A DNA stretch of 26,236 bases from Kofleriaceae bacterium (GTDB lineage: Bacteria; Myxococcota_A; Polyangia; Haliangiales; Haliangiaceae), in NCBI GenBank assembly GCA_020633495.1, contig JACKDR010000048.1, forward strand, positions 1 through 26,236, in the 5' to 3' direction. Shown piece after piece: positions 1 to 7,787 of the stretch (positions are counted from its first letter, which is position 1; each line of letters opens with the position of its first letter). The notes below the pieces were generated by a model. It did no database searches, had not been told where the DNA came from, and was given only the letters and a program-made list of their open reading frames with translations. The position numbers and the translations under genes are program-made.

Positions 1-39
1 CCCACCGCTCGCGCAGGCGGGGATCCGCGACACGCTCCT
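1..39 (-). repeat. Terminal copy A of a 38/39-bp inverted repeat (REP-like)
   Basis: Read on the minus strand, this starts AGGAGCGTGTCGCGGATCC and continues through a CCCC-GCC, GCGA loop and GGTGGG hairpin. Positions 26144-26181 on the plus strand match it at 37 of 39 columns (one C/T substitution, one missing T). Both copies lie just 3' of a gene in the same orientation relative to that gene, here about 50 bases after the stop of the lipoprotein at 87-1010. There is no U-tract, so an intrinsic terminator is less likely than a REP-like dispersed repeat. The copy is cut by the window edge. Confidence 0.7.
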
Positions 40-70
40 GGCGCCGCGCAGCGACGGCGCCGACGCGCCC

Positions 71-86
71 CCGCGGCGCGCCGCGG
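71..86. repeat. 16-bp perfect GC palindrome after a stop codon
   Basis: CCGCGGCGCGCCGCGG is a perfect palindrome that begins on the base next to the stop codon of the minus-strand lipoprotein gene. It could form a hairpin at the mRNA 3' end, but it leaves almost no loop and has no T-run. A terminator role is only a possibility, and GC palindromes are expected by chance in this composition. Confidence 0.3.
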
Positions 87-1010
87 TCACGACGGCGGCG
101 GCGCCGCGTACGACCGCGCCGGGAACGGATCGGCGGTGTCGCGCCGCTGCAGCTCGGCCGGCGTCCACACCGCGCCCTTCTCGGCGAAGATCGCGAAGCC
201 GATGACGCCGACGTTGCGATCGCCGCTGGTCCTGGCGGCGTAGGAGTCGTCGACGGCGCCGAACCGGAACGCGGCGACCTGGTCGTCGGACTGGCGGAAG
301 CCATCGATGACCAGCACCCCGTACGGATCGAGGATGTAGCCGCGGCGCGCCGGATCGGCGGGCGCGCCGTCGATGACGTCGAGGCCGTCGACCGAGGTCA
401 CGACCTCGAAGCGGGCGCCGGTGCCGTTGCGCACGACCAGGCGGTAGCGATCGCCGTCGGCGCCGACCACGAAGGCGCGGCCGGCGGTGGCGATGCCGGG
501 CAGCATCGCGCCCGAGGCGTCGACCACCGAGATGCCGAGCGAGCCGTCGCCGGCGTAGACCTCGAGCGGCGCGACCTGGGCGCCGAGGTAGTCGGCGTGG
601 GCCCGCACGCCCTCGGCGTCGTTGTAGCGCAGCGCGACGATCGCCCACGGATCGGTCGACGCCCGCTGGAACGGCTGCGTCGTCACCGGCGCGTACACCG
701 ACTCGCCCCACACCGTGCCGAGGCCGGGCCGCTCGCTGGGCGCGGGCTCGGGCGTCGGCGCCACCACCGTGACCTGGCCGGTCGCCGCCGGCGGCGCGAC
801 GTAGCCGCCGCCGGCGTAGGCGCCGCCGGCGTCACCGTAGCCGCCGGAGTCGCCGGCCACCGGCGTCCCCGGGTAGGCGCCCTGGCCGGGTCCCGCGGCC
901 TGTTTCTGCGGACCACCCCAACCGCCGCCGCCGGCGCCGCAGGCGGCGACCAGCGAGACGAGCGCGGGCAAGGCGATGCTCCCGGGGAGCGCGCGGACGC
1001 GATCCAACAT
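87..1010 (-). CDS. Secreted Gly/Ala-rich lipoprotein, function unknown
   Basis: This 307-residue protein begins with a lipoprotein signal (charged start, hydrophobic run, lipobox LVAAC near residue 24), so it is probably lipid-anchored in the cell envelope. Residues about 25-75 are a low-complexity Gly/Tyr/Ala/Pro stretch with repeated GGY and GGAY units, typical of a flexible tether. From about residue 95 onward the sequence is of normal complexity and rich in beta-strand-like segments with many Val, Tyr and Asp residues, suggesting one folded extracellular domain. I recognise no family. The start is the first ATG and gives the signal peptide directly. The next gene upstream (1062-1739) is 51 bases away on the same strand, so they may be co-transcribed. 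A 16-bp GC palindrome and a dispersed-repeat copy follow the stop. Confidence 0.75.
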   Translation of the reverse strand: MLDRVRALPGSIALPALVSLVAACGAGGGGWGGPQKQAAGPGQGAYPGTPVAGDSGGYGDAGGAYAGGGYVAPPAATGQVTVVAPTPEPAPSERPGLGTVWGESVYAPVTTQPFQRASTDPWAIVALRYNDAEGVRAHADYLGAQVAPLEVYAGDGSLGISVVDASGAMLPGIATAGRAFVVGADGDRYRLVVRNGTGARFEVVTSVDGLDVIDGAPADPARRGYILDPYGVLVIDGFRQSDDQVAAFRFGAVDDSYAARTSGDRNVGVIGFAIFAEKGAVWTPAELQRRDTADPFPARSYAAPPPS

Positions 1011-1061
1011 TGGCTTCCTCCGTGCGGCGCCGGCGCGCCGCGTTGACGTGGCGACCGCCGA

Positions 1062-1739
1062 TCAGCGGCCGAAGTGCAGCCCGAGATGGGCGAACAGGCT
1101 GACGTCGTTGCGCGACGGCGTGGTCGCGACCGAGCACGGGCCCTCGCACATCGCGGGCTCGGCGCTCGGCGGCCCCTTGGCGACCATGACCCGCAAGGCG
1201 ACGTAGACGCCGAAGTGGCGCGGCCGCGGCGAGGCCCAGCCGCGGCCGTCGACCTCGAAGCCGAAACCGGCGATGGCGTCGGGCCGGTACAGCACGCCGC
1301 CCCGGTTCCACATGACGCGCTCGGCGCCGAGCCCGCCCTCGACCCAGAACTGCATGCCGACCGGCGAGTCCTTGGGCGCGACGTCGGCGAGCTGCCAGTG
1401 CAGCGCGGCGCCGCCGCGGGTGGTGCGGCCGTCGCGGTCGAGCCGATCGCCGAGGCCGTCGCCGACGGTGAGGTACTCGTACTCGCCCATCACCGAGACC
1501 GTGCCGTAGCGGTAGCCGAGGCTGGCGTGGAAGCCGCTCGACGGCCCGTTGACGTCGCCGACGTCGGCGCCGCCGAGCAAGAGGCCGATCCGGGTGTCGA
1601 TCCGGCGCTCCACCGGCGGCGCGTCGGCGGCGATCGCGGTGTCGGCGGCGGCGGGCGCGACCCCGGCGGCGAGCGTGGCGACCGTGGCGAGGGTGGCGAC
1701 CGAGGCGACCGTGGCGAGCGAGGCGAGGCGAGTGCGCAT
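1062..1739 (-). CDS. Probable outer-membrane beta-barrel protein
   Basis: The 225-residue product starts with a Sec signal peptide (MRTRLASL, then repeated ATVA/ATL units, cleavage after APAAA near residue 34). The mature part alternates short amphipathic strands with turns, for example RIGLLLGGADVG, GFHASLGYRYG, VSVMGEYEYLTVGD and FWVEGGLGAERV. It ends in HLGLHFGR, close to the aromatic-terminated last strand of outer-membrane barrels. I infer a small porin-like or OmpA-like barrel of 8-10 strands; substrate unknown. A longer open frame continues upstream to 2525, but that part is Arg/Ala-rich antisense shadow, and the ATG at 1739 gives the signal peptide. Its signal-peptide DNA (about 1665-1735) consists of imperfect 6-9 bp repeats of gtggcga/gaggcga. 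Confidence 0.75.
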   Translation of the reverse strand: MRTRLASLATVASVATLATVATLAAGVAPAAADTAIAADAPPVERRIDTRIGLLLGGADVGDVNGPSSGFHASLGYRYGTVSVMGEYEYLTVGDGLGDRLDRDGRTTRGGAALHWQLADVAPKDSPVGMQFWVEGGLGAERVMWNRGGVLYRPDAIAGFGFEVDGRGWASPRPRHFGVYVALRVMVAKGPPSAEPAMCEGPCSVATTPSRNDVSLFAHLGLHFGR

Positions 1740-1793
1740 GACGTCGGGACAACGAGCCGCGCCGGCCCGGCTTACACGTGGTATCGGATCGTC

Positions 1794-2216
1794 GTGGCCG
1801 AGCCCGCGCCCCCGCCCGTGACCGCGACCGCACCGGACGCCGCGCCGCCGCCTGCCGCCCGCCCCGGCGTGCCGCCGTGGCAGCGCCGCTACCTGATCGC
1901 GACCACGGCGATCGTCGGCTGGGCCCTGGGCTACGCGCTGGCGGCGTGGAGCCAGTGGCCGCGCGTCATGTACGACCCGCTGCGGCGGGCCTGGCTGGTC
2001 CGCGCCCGGCCGGGCAGCCCGGTGCCCATCGACTACTGGGGCCTGATGCTCTACGGCGCCAGCGGCGCGGCCGTCGGCGGCGCCGCCGCGCTGCTCGCGC
2101 TGGCGGCGTGGCGCCGGCCGGTGCCGGCGCGGGTCCTCAACCTGCTCGGCGCCTGGGCGATCACCGCGTTCGTCCTGGGCGGCGGCTACTTCATGTGGAC
2201 GCTGCTGGCGTTCTGA
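1794..2216 (+). CDS. Small three-helix membrane protein
   Basis: From the GTG at 1794 this encodes about 140 residues: an N-terminal Pro/Ala-rich tail (about 30 residues), then three clear transmembrane segments at roughly 35-57 (LIATTAIVGWALGYALAAW), 82-107 (YWGLMLYGASGAAVGGAAAL) and 117-140 (ending YFMWTLLAF). The loop between helices 1 and 2 is basic (PLRRAWLVRARPG). No family is recognised. The start is uncertain: the open frame extends back to 1074, but that part is Arg/Ala-rich shadow over the barrel gene, and the spacing is compatible with a nearly leaderless mRNA. Its 3' end overlaps the convergent gene at 2186-2569 by 31 bases. Confidence 0.6.
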   Translation: MAEPAPPPVTATAPDAAPPPAARPGVPPWQRRYLIATTAIVGWALGYALAAWSQWPRVMYDPLRRAWLVRARPGSPVPIDYWGLMLYGASGAAVGGAAALLALAAWRRPVPARVLNLLGAWAITAFVLGGGYFMWTLLAF

Positions 2217-2569
2217 TCGACGGCGGCGTCGGTCGCCGGCGCCCACAGCTCGTGCAGCCCGATCGGCTGGTCGGTGGACCAGTCGGGACGCGCGCTGTCG
2301 AGCAGCGCCAGCACCTCGGTCCAGCGCGCGGCCACCGGGCCGTGGACGCGGACCACCCCGACGTAGCCGAGGAACTGGTAGAGCGCGACGACCACCGGGT
2401 CGCCGGCGCGCTGGTCGACGCCGACGTCGTAGATCCAGCCGCAGGTGGTGCGTCGGGTGCCACGGCGCACCGCGCCGGGCACCAGCGCGGCGAGGTCGTC
2501 GGGCCGCTCCACCAGCTCGGCGCACTCGACGCGGAGCCCGGCGAGCTCCTGGCCCAGCACGGTCCGCAT
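2186..2569 (-). CDS. Hypothetical 127-residue protein, third gene of a three-gene unit
   Basis: This is a soluble-looking protein with no signal peptide and no helix long enough to span a membrane. It has a central hydrophobic core (VVVALYQFLGYVGVVRVHG), one Cys in TTCGWIYD, and a polar tail. I do not recognise it. Its ATG shares one base with the TGA of the upstream gene (TGATG), so translation is probably coupled to the tandem DcrB/EagR-like protein. By position it could be an immunity or accessory factor for the Gly/Ala-rich protein encoded first in the unit, but nothing in its sequence proves this. The last 31 bases overlap the convergent membrane-protein gene. Confidence 0.6.
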   Translation of the reverse strand: MRTVLGQELAGLRVECAELVERPDDLAALVPGAVRRGTRRTTCGWIYDVGVDQRAGDPVVVALYQFLGYVGVVRVHGPVAARWTEVLALLDSARPDWSTDQPIGLHELWAPATDAAVDQNASSVHMK

Positions 2570-3411
2570 CAGTCGGACCACACCGCCAGCGCCTCGGCCG
2601 CCTTGCTCGCGACCACGCGCGGCCCGGGCACCGGCTCGATCGACTCGACCAGGGCCTCGATCAGCGCCAGCTCGGGGCCGCCGGCGCGGACGTCGGCGCG
2701 CACCAGGTACGCGTAGGTCCCGTCGTCGAGCGCGAACAGGTAGCTCTCGACGGCGGCGCCGCGCAGCCGGATGCGCTGGCCCCGCAGGCCGTTGCGGGTC
2801 GACAGCGGCGCGGTCACCGGCGGGAGCTCGGCGCCGAGGTGCTCGGCGGTCCGCGCGATCAAGCCGGGTGCGCTCGGCACCGCGGCGCCGATCCACACCC
2901 GCGCCGGGTTGGCCGGGTGGTCGGCCGGGTAGTACCAGGCGTCGACGCCGGCCGCGCGCCCGACCCACCCCGCCGGCGGCTGGTAGACCACGCGGCGCCG
3001 CCGCGGCCGGCCGCGCAGGTGCACATCGCCGACGATCACCGCACGCACCGCGGCGCGGATCGGCGCCGGGTCGGAGGTCGTCGGCGCGACGCCCTGCGCC
3101 ATCGCGCAGCTGTCGTCGAGGAACACGATGCCGAAGCACAGCTGCATCGGCGCGCCGTCGCAGCGACCGCGCACCGTCACCAGGGCCGCGTGCTCGCCCT
3201 CGTCGGTGACCAGCCGCTCGGGCGGCTCGATCGCCTCGCGCACGAACCCGGCGGGCGCGCCGGCGGCGTCGACGATGGCGACCGCCGGGCGCAGCGGCCC
3301 CGCGCGCTCGGTGTAGCGGATCATGCCGCTGGCCGGCCCGCCGGGGCCGACCAGCAGCGCCCCGCCGGCGCGACGCCGGACGGTCCAGCCCTGGGGAGGG
3401 AACGCGAACAT
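2569..3411 (-). CDS. Tandem DcrB/EagR-like domain protein (possible effector chaperone)
   Basis: The 280-residue protein consists of two similar halves. Each opens with a Pro-Pro-x-Gly-Trp motif (PPQGW near residue 5, PPAGW near 143) and closes with a strand plus an amphipathic helix (IRAAVRAVIVGDV; LALIEALVESIEPV). That layout resembles the DcrB/Mog1-like fold (DUF1795), which is used by EagR chaperones that shield transmembrane segments of type VI secretion effectors. EagR proteins can carry this domain in duplicate. There is no signal peptide, which suits a cytoplasmic chaperone. The upstream neighbour, 16 bases away, is a Gly/Ala-rich membrane-active-looking protein that would be a fitting client. 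The domain assignment rests on weak motifs and layout; a simple paralogous duplication of unknown function is the alternative. Confidence 0.55.
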   Translation of the reverse strand: MFAFPPQGWTVRRRAGGALLVGPGGPASGMIRYTERAGPLRPAVAIVDAAGAPAGFVREAIEPPERLVTDEGEHAALVTVRGRCDGAPMQLCFGIVFLDDSCAMAQGVAPTTSDPAPIRAAVRAVIVGDVHLRGRPRRRRVVYQPPAGWVGRAAGVDAWYYPADHPANPARVWIGAAVPSAPGLIARTAEHLGAELPPVTAPLSTRNGLRGQRIRLRGAAVESYLFALDDGTYAYLVRADVRAGGPELALIEALVESIEPVPGPRVVASKAAEALAVWSD

Positions 3412-3427
3412 CGTCCGCGACCTCGCG

Positions 3428-4048
3428 TCAGTCGGTCAGCCAGTTCCACCCCGCCTGCACGCCACCGGCGAGCCCGCCGACGATGCCGCCCGCGCCCGCG
3501 GCGATGCCGCCCATCACGCTGGGGCCGTCGTTGCCCGCCCACTTGTCGTAGGAGGTGCCCCAGTTGGCGCCCCAGTCCATGGCGCTGCGGTTGTCGCCGC
3601 CGTCGTTCTGCCCCCACACCCCGGTCCGCGTGTAGTCGCTGTCCGCCGCCATGCCGATGCCGGTGCCGGCCGCGGCGCCCACCGCGCCGGCGGCGAGCAC
3701 CGGCGCGGCCATCCCGGCCGCTTCGCCGACCGCCCCGGCGCCCGCGGCCACCGCGGTGCCCTCGCCGGCGGCCGCGCCGACGATCGACGCCAGGCCCTCG
3801 GTCGTGCTGGCGACGCCGGCCGCGGTGCCGAAACCGCCCTCGGCGTACTTGCCTTCGTCGATCTCGTGGAGCCCGGCCGCGATGCCCAGCGGCCCGGTGA
3901 TGATGCCGAGCGGCCCGAGCCCCGCGATGTCGCCGGGGCCGTGCTCGCCCGCCAGCCCGAGGCCGATATCGGCCACGTCGGGCATGATGCTCATCCACCA
4001 CGGGATCTCGCTGCCGTGGCCGCCTTCGCCGTGCTCGCCTTCGCTCAT
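3428..4048 (-). CDS. Gly/Ala-rich, glycine-zipper protein (possible secreted effector)
   Basis: This 206-residue protein has a His/Glu/Gly-rich head (MSEGEHGEGGHGSEIP) and no signal peptide. Long Gly/Ala segments follow, with small residues spaced as in glycine zippers (about 38-60, 75-100, 105-135 and a C-terminal one at 177-198), interrupted by a polar, Trp-rich part near residues 140-172 (VWGQNDGGDN, MDWGANWG, YDKWAG). Such segments insert into or cross membranes. I cannot name a family. Lack of a leader, zipper-like helices and an adjacent DcrB/EagR-like gene together fit an effector delivered by a contractile secretion system, but no VgrG, PAAR or Hcp gene is in the window. It is the first gene of the unit; 126 bases separate it from the cytochrome gene upstream. 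Confidence 0.6.
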   Translation of the reverse strand: MSEGEHGEGGHGSEIPWWMSIMPDVADIGLGLAGEHGPGDIAGLGPLGIITGPLGIAAGLHEIDEGKYAEGGFGTAAGVASTTEGLASIVGAAAGEGTAVAAGAGAVGEAAGMAAPVLAAGAVGAAAGTGIGMAADSDYTRTGVWGQNDGGDNRSAMDWGANWGTSYDKWAGNDGPSVMGGIAAGAGGIVGGLAGGVQAGWNWLTD

Positions 4049-4174
4049 GTCGGTCCGCCTTGTCGTGAGGGGGGGAGCGCCGAGCGGACGCCCGGGTCGG
4101 CAGGTGGAGGCAAGCCGCGGCAGGCTGTGACCGGAAATCCGACGCGGCCGCCCATCCGGACGCTCCCGCCCGGC

Positions 4175-6037
4175 TCAGCCCAGGCCGCCCACCACCAGGC
4201 CGTACAGGATGCCGGCGGCCAGCGCCAGCCCGGTCACCAGGGCCAGCAGGCCGAAGACCCGCAGGATCAGCGCCCGCGCCAGCGAGGTCGGCCGGGTCAC
4301 GACCAGCTCGTCGAGCCGGCCCTCGGCCTCGTAGCGGCGCAGCTGATCGCCGCGCTCCTGCCGCATCTCGTCCTCGTCGAGGGTGCCGTCGAAGATGACG
4401 GTGTCCATCGGGAACTTCTCGGGCCGGAAGTGGGTGTTGAAGAAGTGGACCGTGAAGATGAAGCCGGTGGCCAGCAGCGCCTCGTCGGAGTGGACGATCG
4501 TCGCGACGTTGAACATCCAGCCGGGCAGGACCCGGGCGAACGCCTCGGGGAACCACAGCATCAGGCCGCTGGCGCCGATCGCGAACATGCCCCAGAACAC
4601 CGCCAGGAAGTCGAACTTCTCCCAGTAGGTCCAGCGATCGAACGTCGGCTTGGGGCCGCGGAACAAGAACCAGCGCACCATCGCCTTGAAGTCGCGCCAG
4701 TCGCGGCGGTTGGGGAACAGCGAGTCGGCGCCGAGCAGGCGGTCGAGCACGCCCCGGCCGCCCTTGCGGCGCAGGAACGCCACGCTCATCGCCAGCGCCA
4801 CCGCGAAGTAGCCGAACGTCACCACCGCGGCAGCGTGGTGGAAGAAGCGCGCCCGGCCCGGCCCGCCGATCGCGTCCATGACGGCGCGGGCCCACGGCGT
4901 GTCGTGGAACTTGAGCGGCAGCCCGGTGAGCGCCAGGGTCAGGAAGCTGACGACCACCACGACGTGCATCGCGATCTGGGTGCCGGTGAAGCGCCGGAAG
5001 ATCCGGCCGCCGGTCGCCGGCGCCGTGGCGTGGGGCGCGCCGGCGCGGGCGCGCCGCTGCTTGTCGACGAACGCGCGCACCGCCCACAAGAGCGAGTGCG
5101 CCCAGAAGAACAGGAACGTGCCGATCAGCAGGCCGGTCATGGCCAGGCGGGTCCAGTACAGCGCCGGGTAGCGACCGCGATCGTGGTCGTCGGCGTGGGG
5201 CTGGTACTTCGCGAACGACGCGGTGGCGCCGGCGTGGCACTGGCTGCAGGTCTCGACCAGGTGGGCCGGGTTGACCGACGACGCGGGGTCGTCGGCCGGG
5301 CGTACGTCGTGGGCGGTGTGGCAGTCGGCGCAGCCGGCGACCTGCTCGGGGTAGCCGAGGTCGACGTTCTTGCCGTGGAAGCTGCGGAAGTAGGTCTCGC
5401 CCGCGACCGGCGTGACGTCGTTGCGCGCCATCATCGCGCGGTCGTCGTGGCAGGTCAGGCAGGCGCGGGTGTGGAAGACGCGGCCGGCGGCGTCGTTGTC
5501 GACGCGGGCGATCGCGTGGACGCCGTGGCAGTCGGTGCAGGTCGGCGCGTCGTCGTTGCCGGCGGCCAGCGCGGTGTAGTGCACCGACTCGAAGTACGGC
5601 TGCTGGCGATCGTGGCAGCCGGCGCAGGTCTCGGCGGCGCGCAGCTTGTCGCCCTGGTGCGGCCGGATGGCGTGGATGTCGGCGTGGCAGGTCGCGCACG
5701 CCACCGGCAGCCGCGCGCCGTCGTGGACGCTGCCGCGGTAGGCCTCGGCCTCCTCGCCGTGGCAGCGCGCGCACTCGGTGTCGGTGAAGCTGGCGACGCA
5801 CTGCTGGTCGCCGCGGCTCGGCGGCGGCACCGCCGCGTCGGCCAGGTGGCAGGCGGTGCACGCCAGGTCCTTGTGCGCCGACGCGCCGTAGCGATCGGCG
5901 TGGACGGCGTCGTCGTGGCAGGTCAGGCACGCGGCCGGGCCGCCGTCGCCGCGGGCCGCGCGCGGCGCGGCGAGGGCCGACAGCGCCACGACCAGGGTCG
6001 CCAGGCGCCGGAGGCTGCGATGTCGTTGCGTGGTCAC
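4175..6037 (-). CDS. Nine-heme cytochrome c fused to membrane cytochrome b (CbcL-like)
   Basis: The 620-residue protein has a signal peptide (residues 1-30) and then nine CxxCH heme-c sites starting near residues 37, 60, 89, 114, 138, 167, 193, 236 and 264. The C-terminal half has about six transmembrane helices (first at about 296-320, last at about 590-612). His residues inside or beside helices (MHVVVVV, FFHHAAAVV, TIVHSDE, FTVHFFNTHF) suit b-heme ligation as in FdnI/HydC-type cytochromes b. This layout matches CbcL of Geobacter, a quinol oxidase that passes electrons to periplasmic cytochromes. Here it is last in the operon with the octaheme reductase and is the natural route from menaquinol to it. 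The start is GTG, preceded by an AAGGGGGG-type ribosome site; 34 bases separate it from the gene upstream. The pairing with the octaheme enzyme is inference. Confidence 0.85.
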   Translation of the reverse strand: MTTQRHRSLRRLATLVVALSALAAPRAARGDGGPAACLTCHDDAVHADRYGASAHKDLACTACHLADAAVPPPSRGDQQCVASFTDTECARCHGEEAEAYRGSVHDGARLPVACATCHADIHAIRPHQGDKLRAAETCAGCHDRQQPYFESVHYTALAAGNDDAPTCTDCHGVHAIARVDNDAAGRVFHTRACLTCHDDRAMMARNDVTPVAGETYFRSFHGKNVDLGYPEQVAGCADCHTAHDVRPADDPASSVNPAHLVETCSQCHAGATASFAKYQPHADDHDRGRYPALYWTRLAMTGLLIGTFLFFWAHSLLWAVRAFVDKQRRARAGAPHATAPATGGRIFRRFTGTQIAMHVVVVVSFLTLALTGLPLKFHDTPWARAVMDAIGGPGRARFFHHAAAVVTFGYFAVALAMSVAFLRRKGGRGVLDRLLGADSLFPNRRDWRDFKAMVRWFLFRGPKPTFDRWTYWEKFDFLAVFWGMFAIGASGLMLWFPEAFARVLPGWMFNVATIVHSDEALLATGFIFTVHFFNTHFRPEKFPMDTVIFDGTLDEDEMRQERGDQLRRYEAEGRLDELVVTRPTSLARALILRVFGLLALVTGLALAAGILYGLVVGGLG

Positions 6038-6071
6038 GGGGCCCCCCTTTCGGAGGCGGTCGGGTCAACGA

Positions 6072-7256
6072 TCAGCTGCACAGCCCGGCGGCGCGGTGCG
6101 CCGTCTGCAGCTTGATCTTCGGGGTGTAGGCGCCCTCGGGGAACCGCTCGAGCACCTTGGCCGGCGGCCGCGCGAGGTCGAAGTGCGGGGTGTCGGCGAC
6201 GCCGGCGAAGACGTCGAGCCAGTCGCGCAGGCCGTGGTCGAGGATGTACAGGTTGACGACGCCCTCCATCTTGAGCCGCTTCCACGCGGCGACCGCCGCG
6301 GCCTCGTCGTCGGCGACCAGGATGACGACGCCGTTGGCCGGCAGCTGCGCCAGCTGCGCCACGACGTCCTTGTGCGCGAGCTCGTCGAAGGTGACGTGCC
6401 GGGCCGAGTCGAGGTGGAAGGCTTCGAAGGCGTCACGCGGCCGCAGGTCGAGCGTGACCAGCTTGATCGAGGCGTCGTTCCAGGTCTTGACGAACTCGAG
6501 CGGGTGCACGAAGACGTCGCGGTCGTCGAGCTGGGCCTGGTAGGCGCCGCCCATGCGCGCCCACTTCTCCTCGGGGCTGGGCTGGCCGACGCCCCACACC
6601 ACCAGCGCCAGGCCGAGCGCGGCGGCCGCGGCGCCGACGTAGCGGCGACGGCGCGGCCACCACGCCAGCGGCGCGCGCGGCGACGCGAACCACGCCTCGG
6701 TCTTCTCGGCGGCGTAGAACAGCGCCAGCGCGACGACGGTGATCGCCACCAGCGTGGCGCCGACCGACCAGCCCAGCCAGTCCGACACCAGCAGCCGCTC
6801 GGTGTACGAGCCGTTCCAGAACCGCCCGAACGACGCCACGCTCTCGCCGAACAGGCCGGCGCCCAGGATCGTGCCGCCGAAGAAGACCAGGCCGTCGATC
6901 TTGAGGCTGGCCGCCGACACGATCGACGTGCCGGGGCAGTAGCCGCCGACGACGAAGCCGACGCCCATGATCAGGCCGCCGACGACGCCCGGCCACAGGT
7001 AGGTCTGGTTGACGTAGATCTTGGCGAAGTCGACGTAGCCGAACGCCGCCCCCGCGAACAGCAGCAGCGCGGTGGTGAGGATGCCGGTGAACATGACCTT
7101 GAGGACGGTCATGTCGCGGAAGTAGAACTGGCCGGACAGCTTGCGGGCGTCGCCGAAGCCGGCCATCTCGAGCACGACGCCGAAGCCGACGCCGATGAGC
7201 CCGAAGATCAGCAGGCTCAGCAGGTGGCCGTGGCTGGTGAGGTCGAGCGGGAACAT
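6072..7256 (-). CDS. YeeE/YedE sulfur transporter fused to a degenerate rhodanese domain
   Basis: Residues 1-230 are a YeeE/YedE (Sulf_transp) membrane domain with about six helices and the signature GYCPGTS at 105-111; its Cys107 is the conserved residue that handles the sulfur substrate in thiosulfate transporters of the TsuA type. Residues about 240-350 follow as a rhodanese-like domain (LVTLDLRPRDAFEAFHLDSA is the typical first motif). At the active-site loop (VVILVADDEAAA, about 310-321) the catalytic Cys is absent, so sulfurtransferase activity is not expected; binding or sensing of a sulfur compound is possible. Ribosome site GGAGG lies on the end of the upstream gene, 9 bases away. 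With the separate 173-residue half it would make a full two-motif YeeE pair. The imported or handled compound (thiosulfate, tetrathionate product or sulfide) is inferred. Confidence 0.85.
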   Translation of the reverse strand: MFPLDLTSHGHLLSLLIFGLIGVGFGVVLEMAGFGDARKLSGQFYFRDMTVLKVMFTGILTTALLLFAGAAFGYVDFAKIYVNQTYLWPGVVGGLIMGVGFVVGGYCPGTSIVSAASLKIDGLVFFGGTILGAGLFGESVASFGRFWNGSYTERLLVSDWLGWSVGATLVAITVVALALFYAAEKTEAWFASPRAPLAWWPRRRRYVGAAAAALGLALVVWGVGQPSPEEKWARMGGAYQAQLDDRDVFVHPLEFVKTWNDASIKLVTLDLRPRDAFEAFHLDSARHVTFDELAHKDVVAQLAQLPANGVVILVADDEAAAVAAWKRLKMEGVVNLYILDHGLRDWLDVFAGVADTPHFDLARPPAKVLERFPEGAYTPKIKLQTAHRAAGLCS

Positions 7257-7265
7257 GGTGCCTCC

Positions 7266-7787
7266 TCAGTTCCAGAGCCGGCGCGCCGGGTACGCGACCG
7301 CGTAGGCGCCCAGGAAGACGGCGAGCATGAACGCCCAGCTGCCCGCGGACAGCACCGCGCCGCCGCTGAGCGCCTGTCCCGAGGTGCAGCCGCGCGCGAA
7401 CCGGGCGCCGTAGCCCATCAGCGCGCCGCCGACGAGCGCGAGCGCGATGCGGGCGCGCGGCGACACGCGCGGCCCGGCGACGATCTCGGCCTTGAGGCGG
7501 CGGTGCGCGAACGCCGACAGCGCGCCGCCGAGCAGCGTCCCGAACAGCATCGCGACGCTCGAGTGATCGAGCGGGTTGCGATCGCCGCCGCCGACCGCGG
7601 CGAAGTAGCCGACGTGGTCGACGTGGGCCTGCGACACCACCGAGGTCATCGCGACCTGCAGGCGGCTGATGCCGCCGGAGGCGCCGAGGCCGCTGTGGGT
7701 CAGCGCGAAGGCGACGAAGAGGACGACGCCGAGCAGGACGCCGGCCAGGTACGGGTTCAGGTACGGCTTGGGGCGGTCAGTCGTCAT
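7266..7787 (-). CDS. YeeE/YedE family half-transporter
   Basis: This 173-residue membrane protein has about four helices (approx. 12-32, 77-92, 112-130, 146-166). It carries the second YeeE/YedE signature, RGCTSGQALSGG at 132-143, with the conserved Cys134. Full-length family members contain both half-motifs in one chain; here the halves are separate genes next to each other, a split arrangement common in bacteria. The loop between helices 1 and 2 (residues 33-76) is long and probably extracytoplasmic. Its ATG has a GGAGG site 8 bases upstream and overlaps the end of the octaheme cytochrome gene by 11 bases, so the two are translationally linked. Presumed role: moving a sulfur species (thiosulfate or related) in step with the octaheme enzyme. 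Confidence 0.85.
   Translation of the reverse strand: MTTDRPKPYLNPYLAGVLLGVVLFVAFALTHSGLGASGGISRLQVAMTSVVSQAHVDHVGYFAAVGGGDRNPLDHSSVAMLFGTLLGGALSAFAHRRLKAEIVAGPRVSPRARIALALVGGALMGYGARFARGCTSGQALSGGAVLSAGSWAFMLAVFLGAYAVAYPARRLWN

Noticed and set aside
1062..2525. N-terminal extension of the beta-barrel gene to 2525
   Set aside because: The added 262 residues are Arg/Ala/Pro-rich shadow over two other genes; the ATG at 1739 yields a signal peptide.
3321..6068. Long minus-strand frame of 915 codons in another phase
   Set aside because: It is Arg/Pro-rich and repetitive and overlaps the clearly real cytochrome gene in a shifted frame; no motif.
3323..6115. Very long plus-strand open frame (930 codons) over the cytochrome and neighbouring genes
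   Set aside because: Composition is Gly/Ala/Val/Arg/His-rich without any domain; it is an antisense shadow of high-GC codon usage. The minus strand holds nine heme sites and membrane helices.
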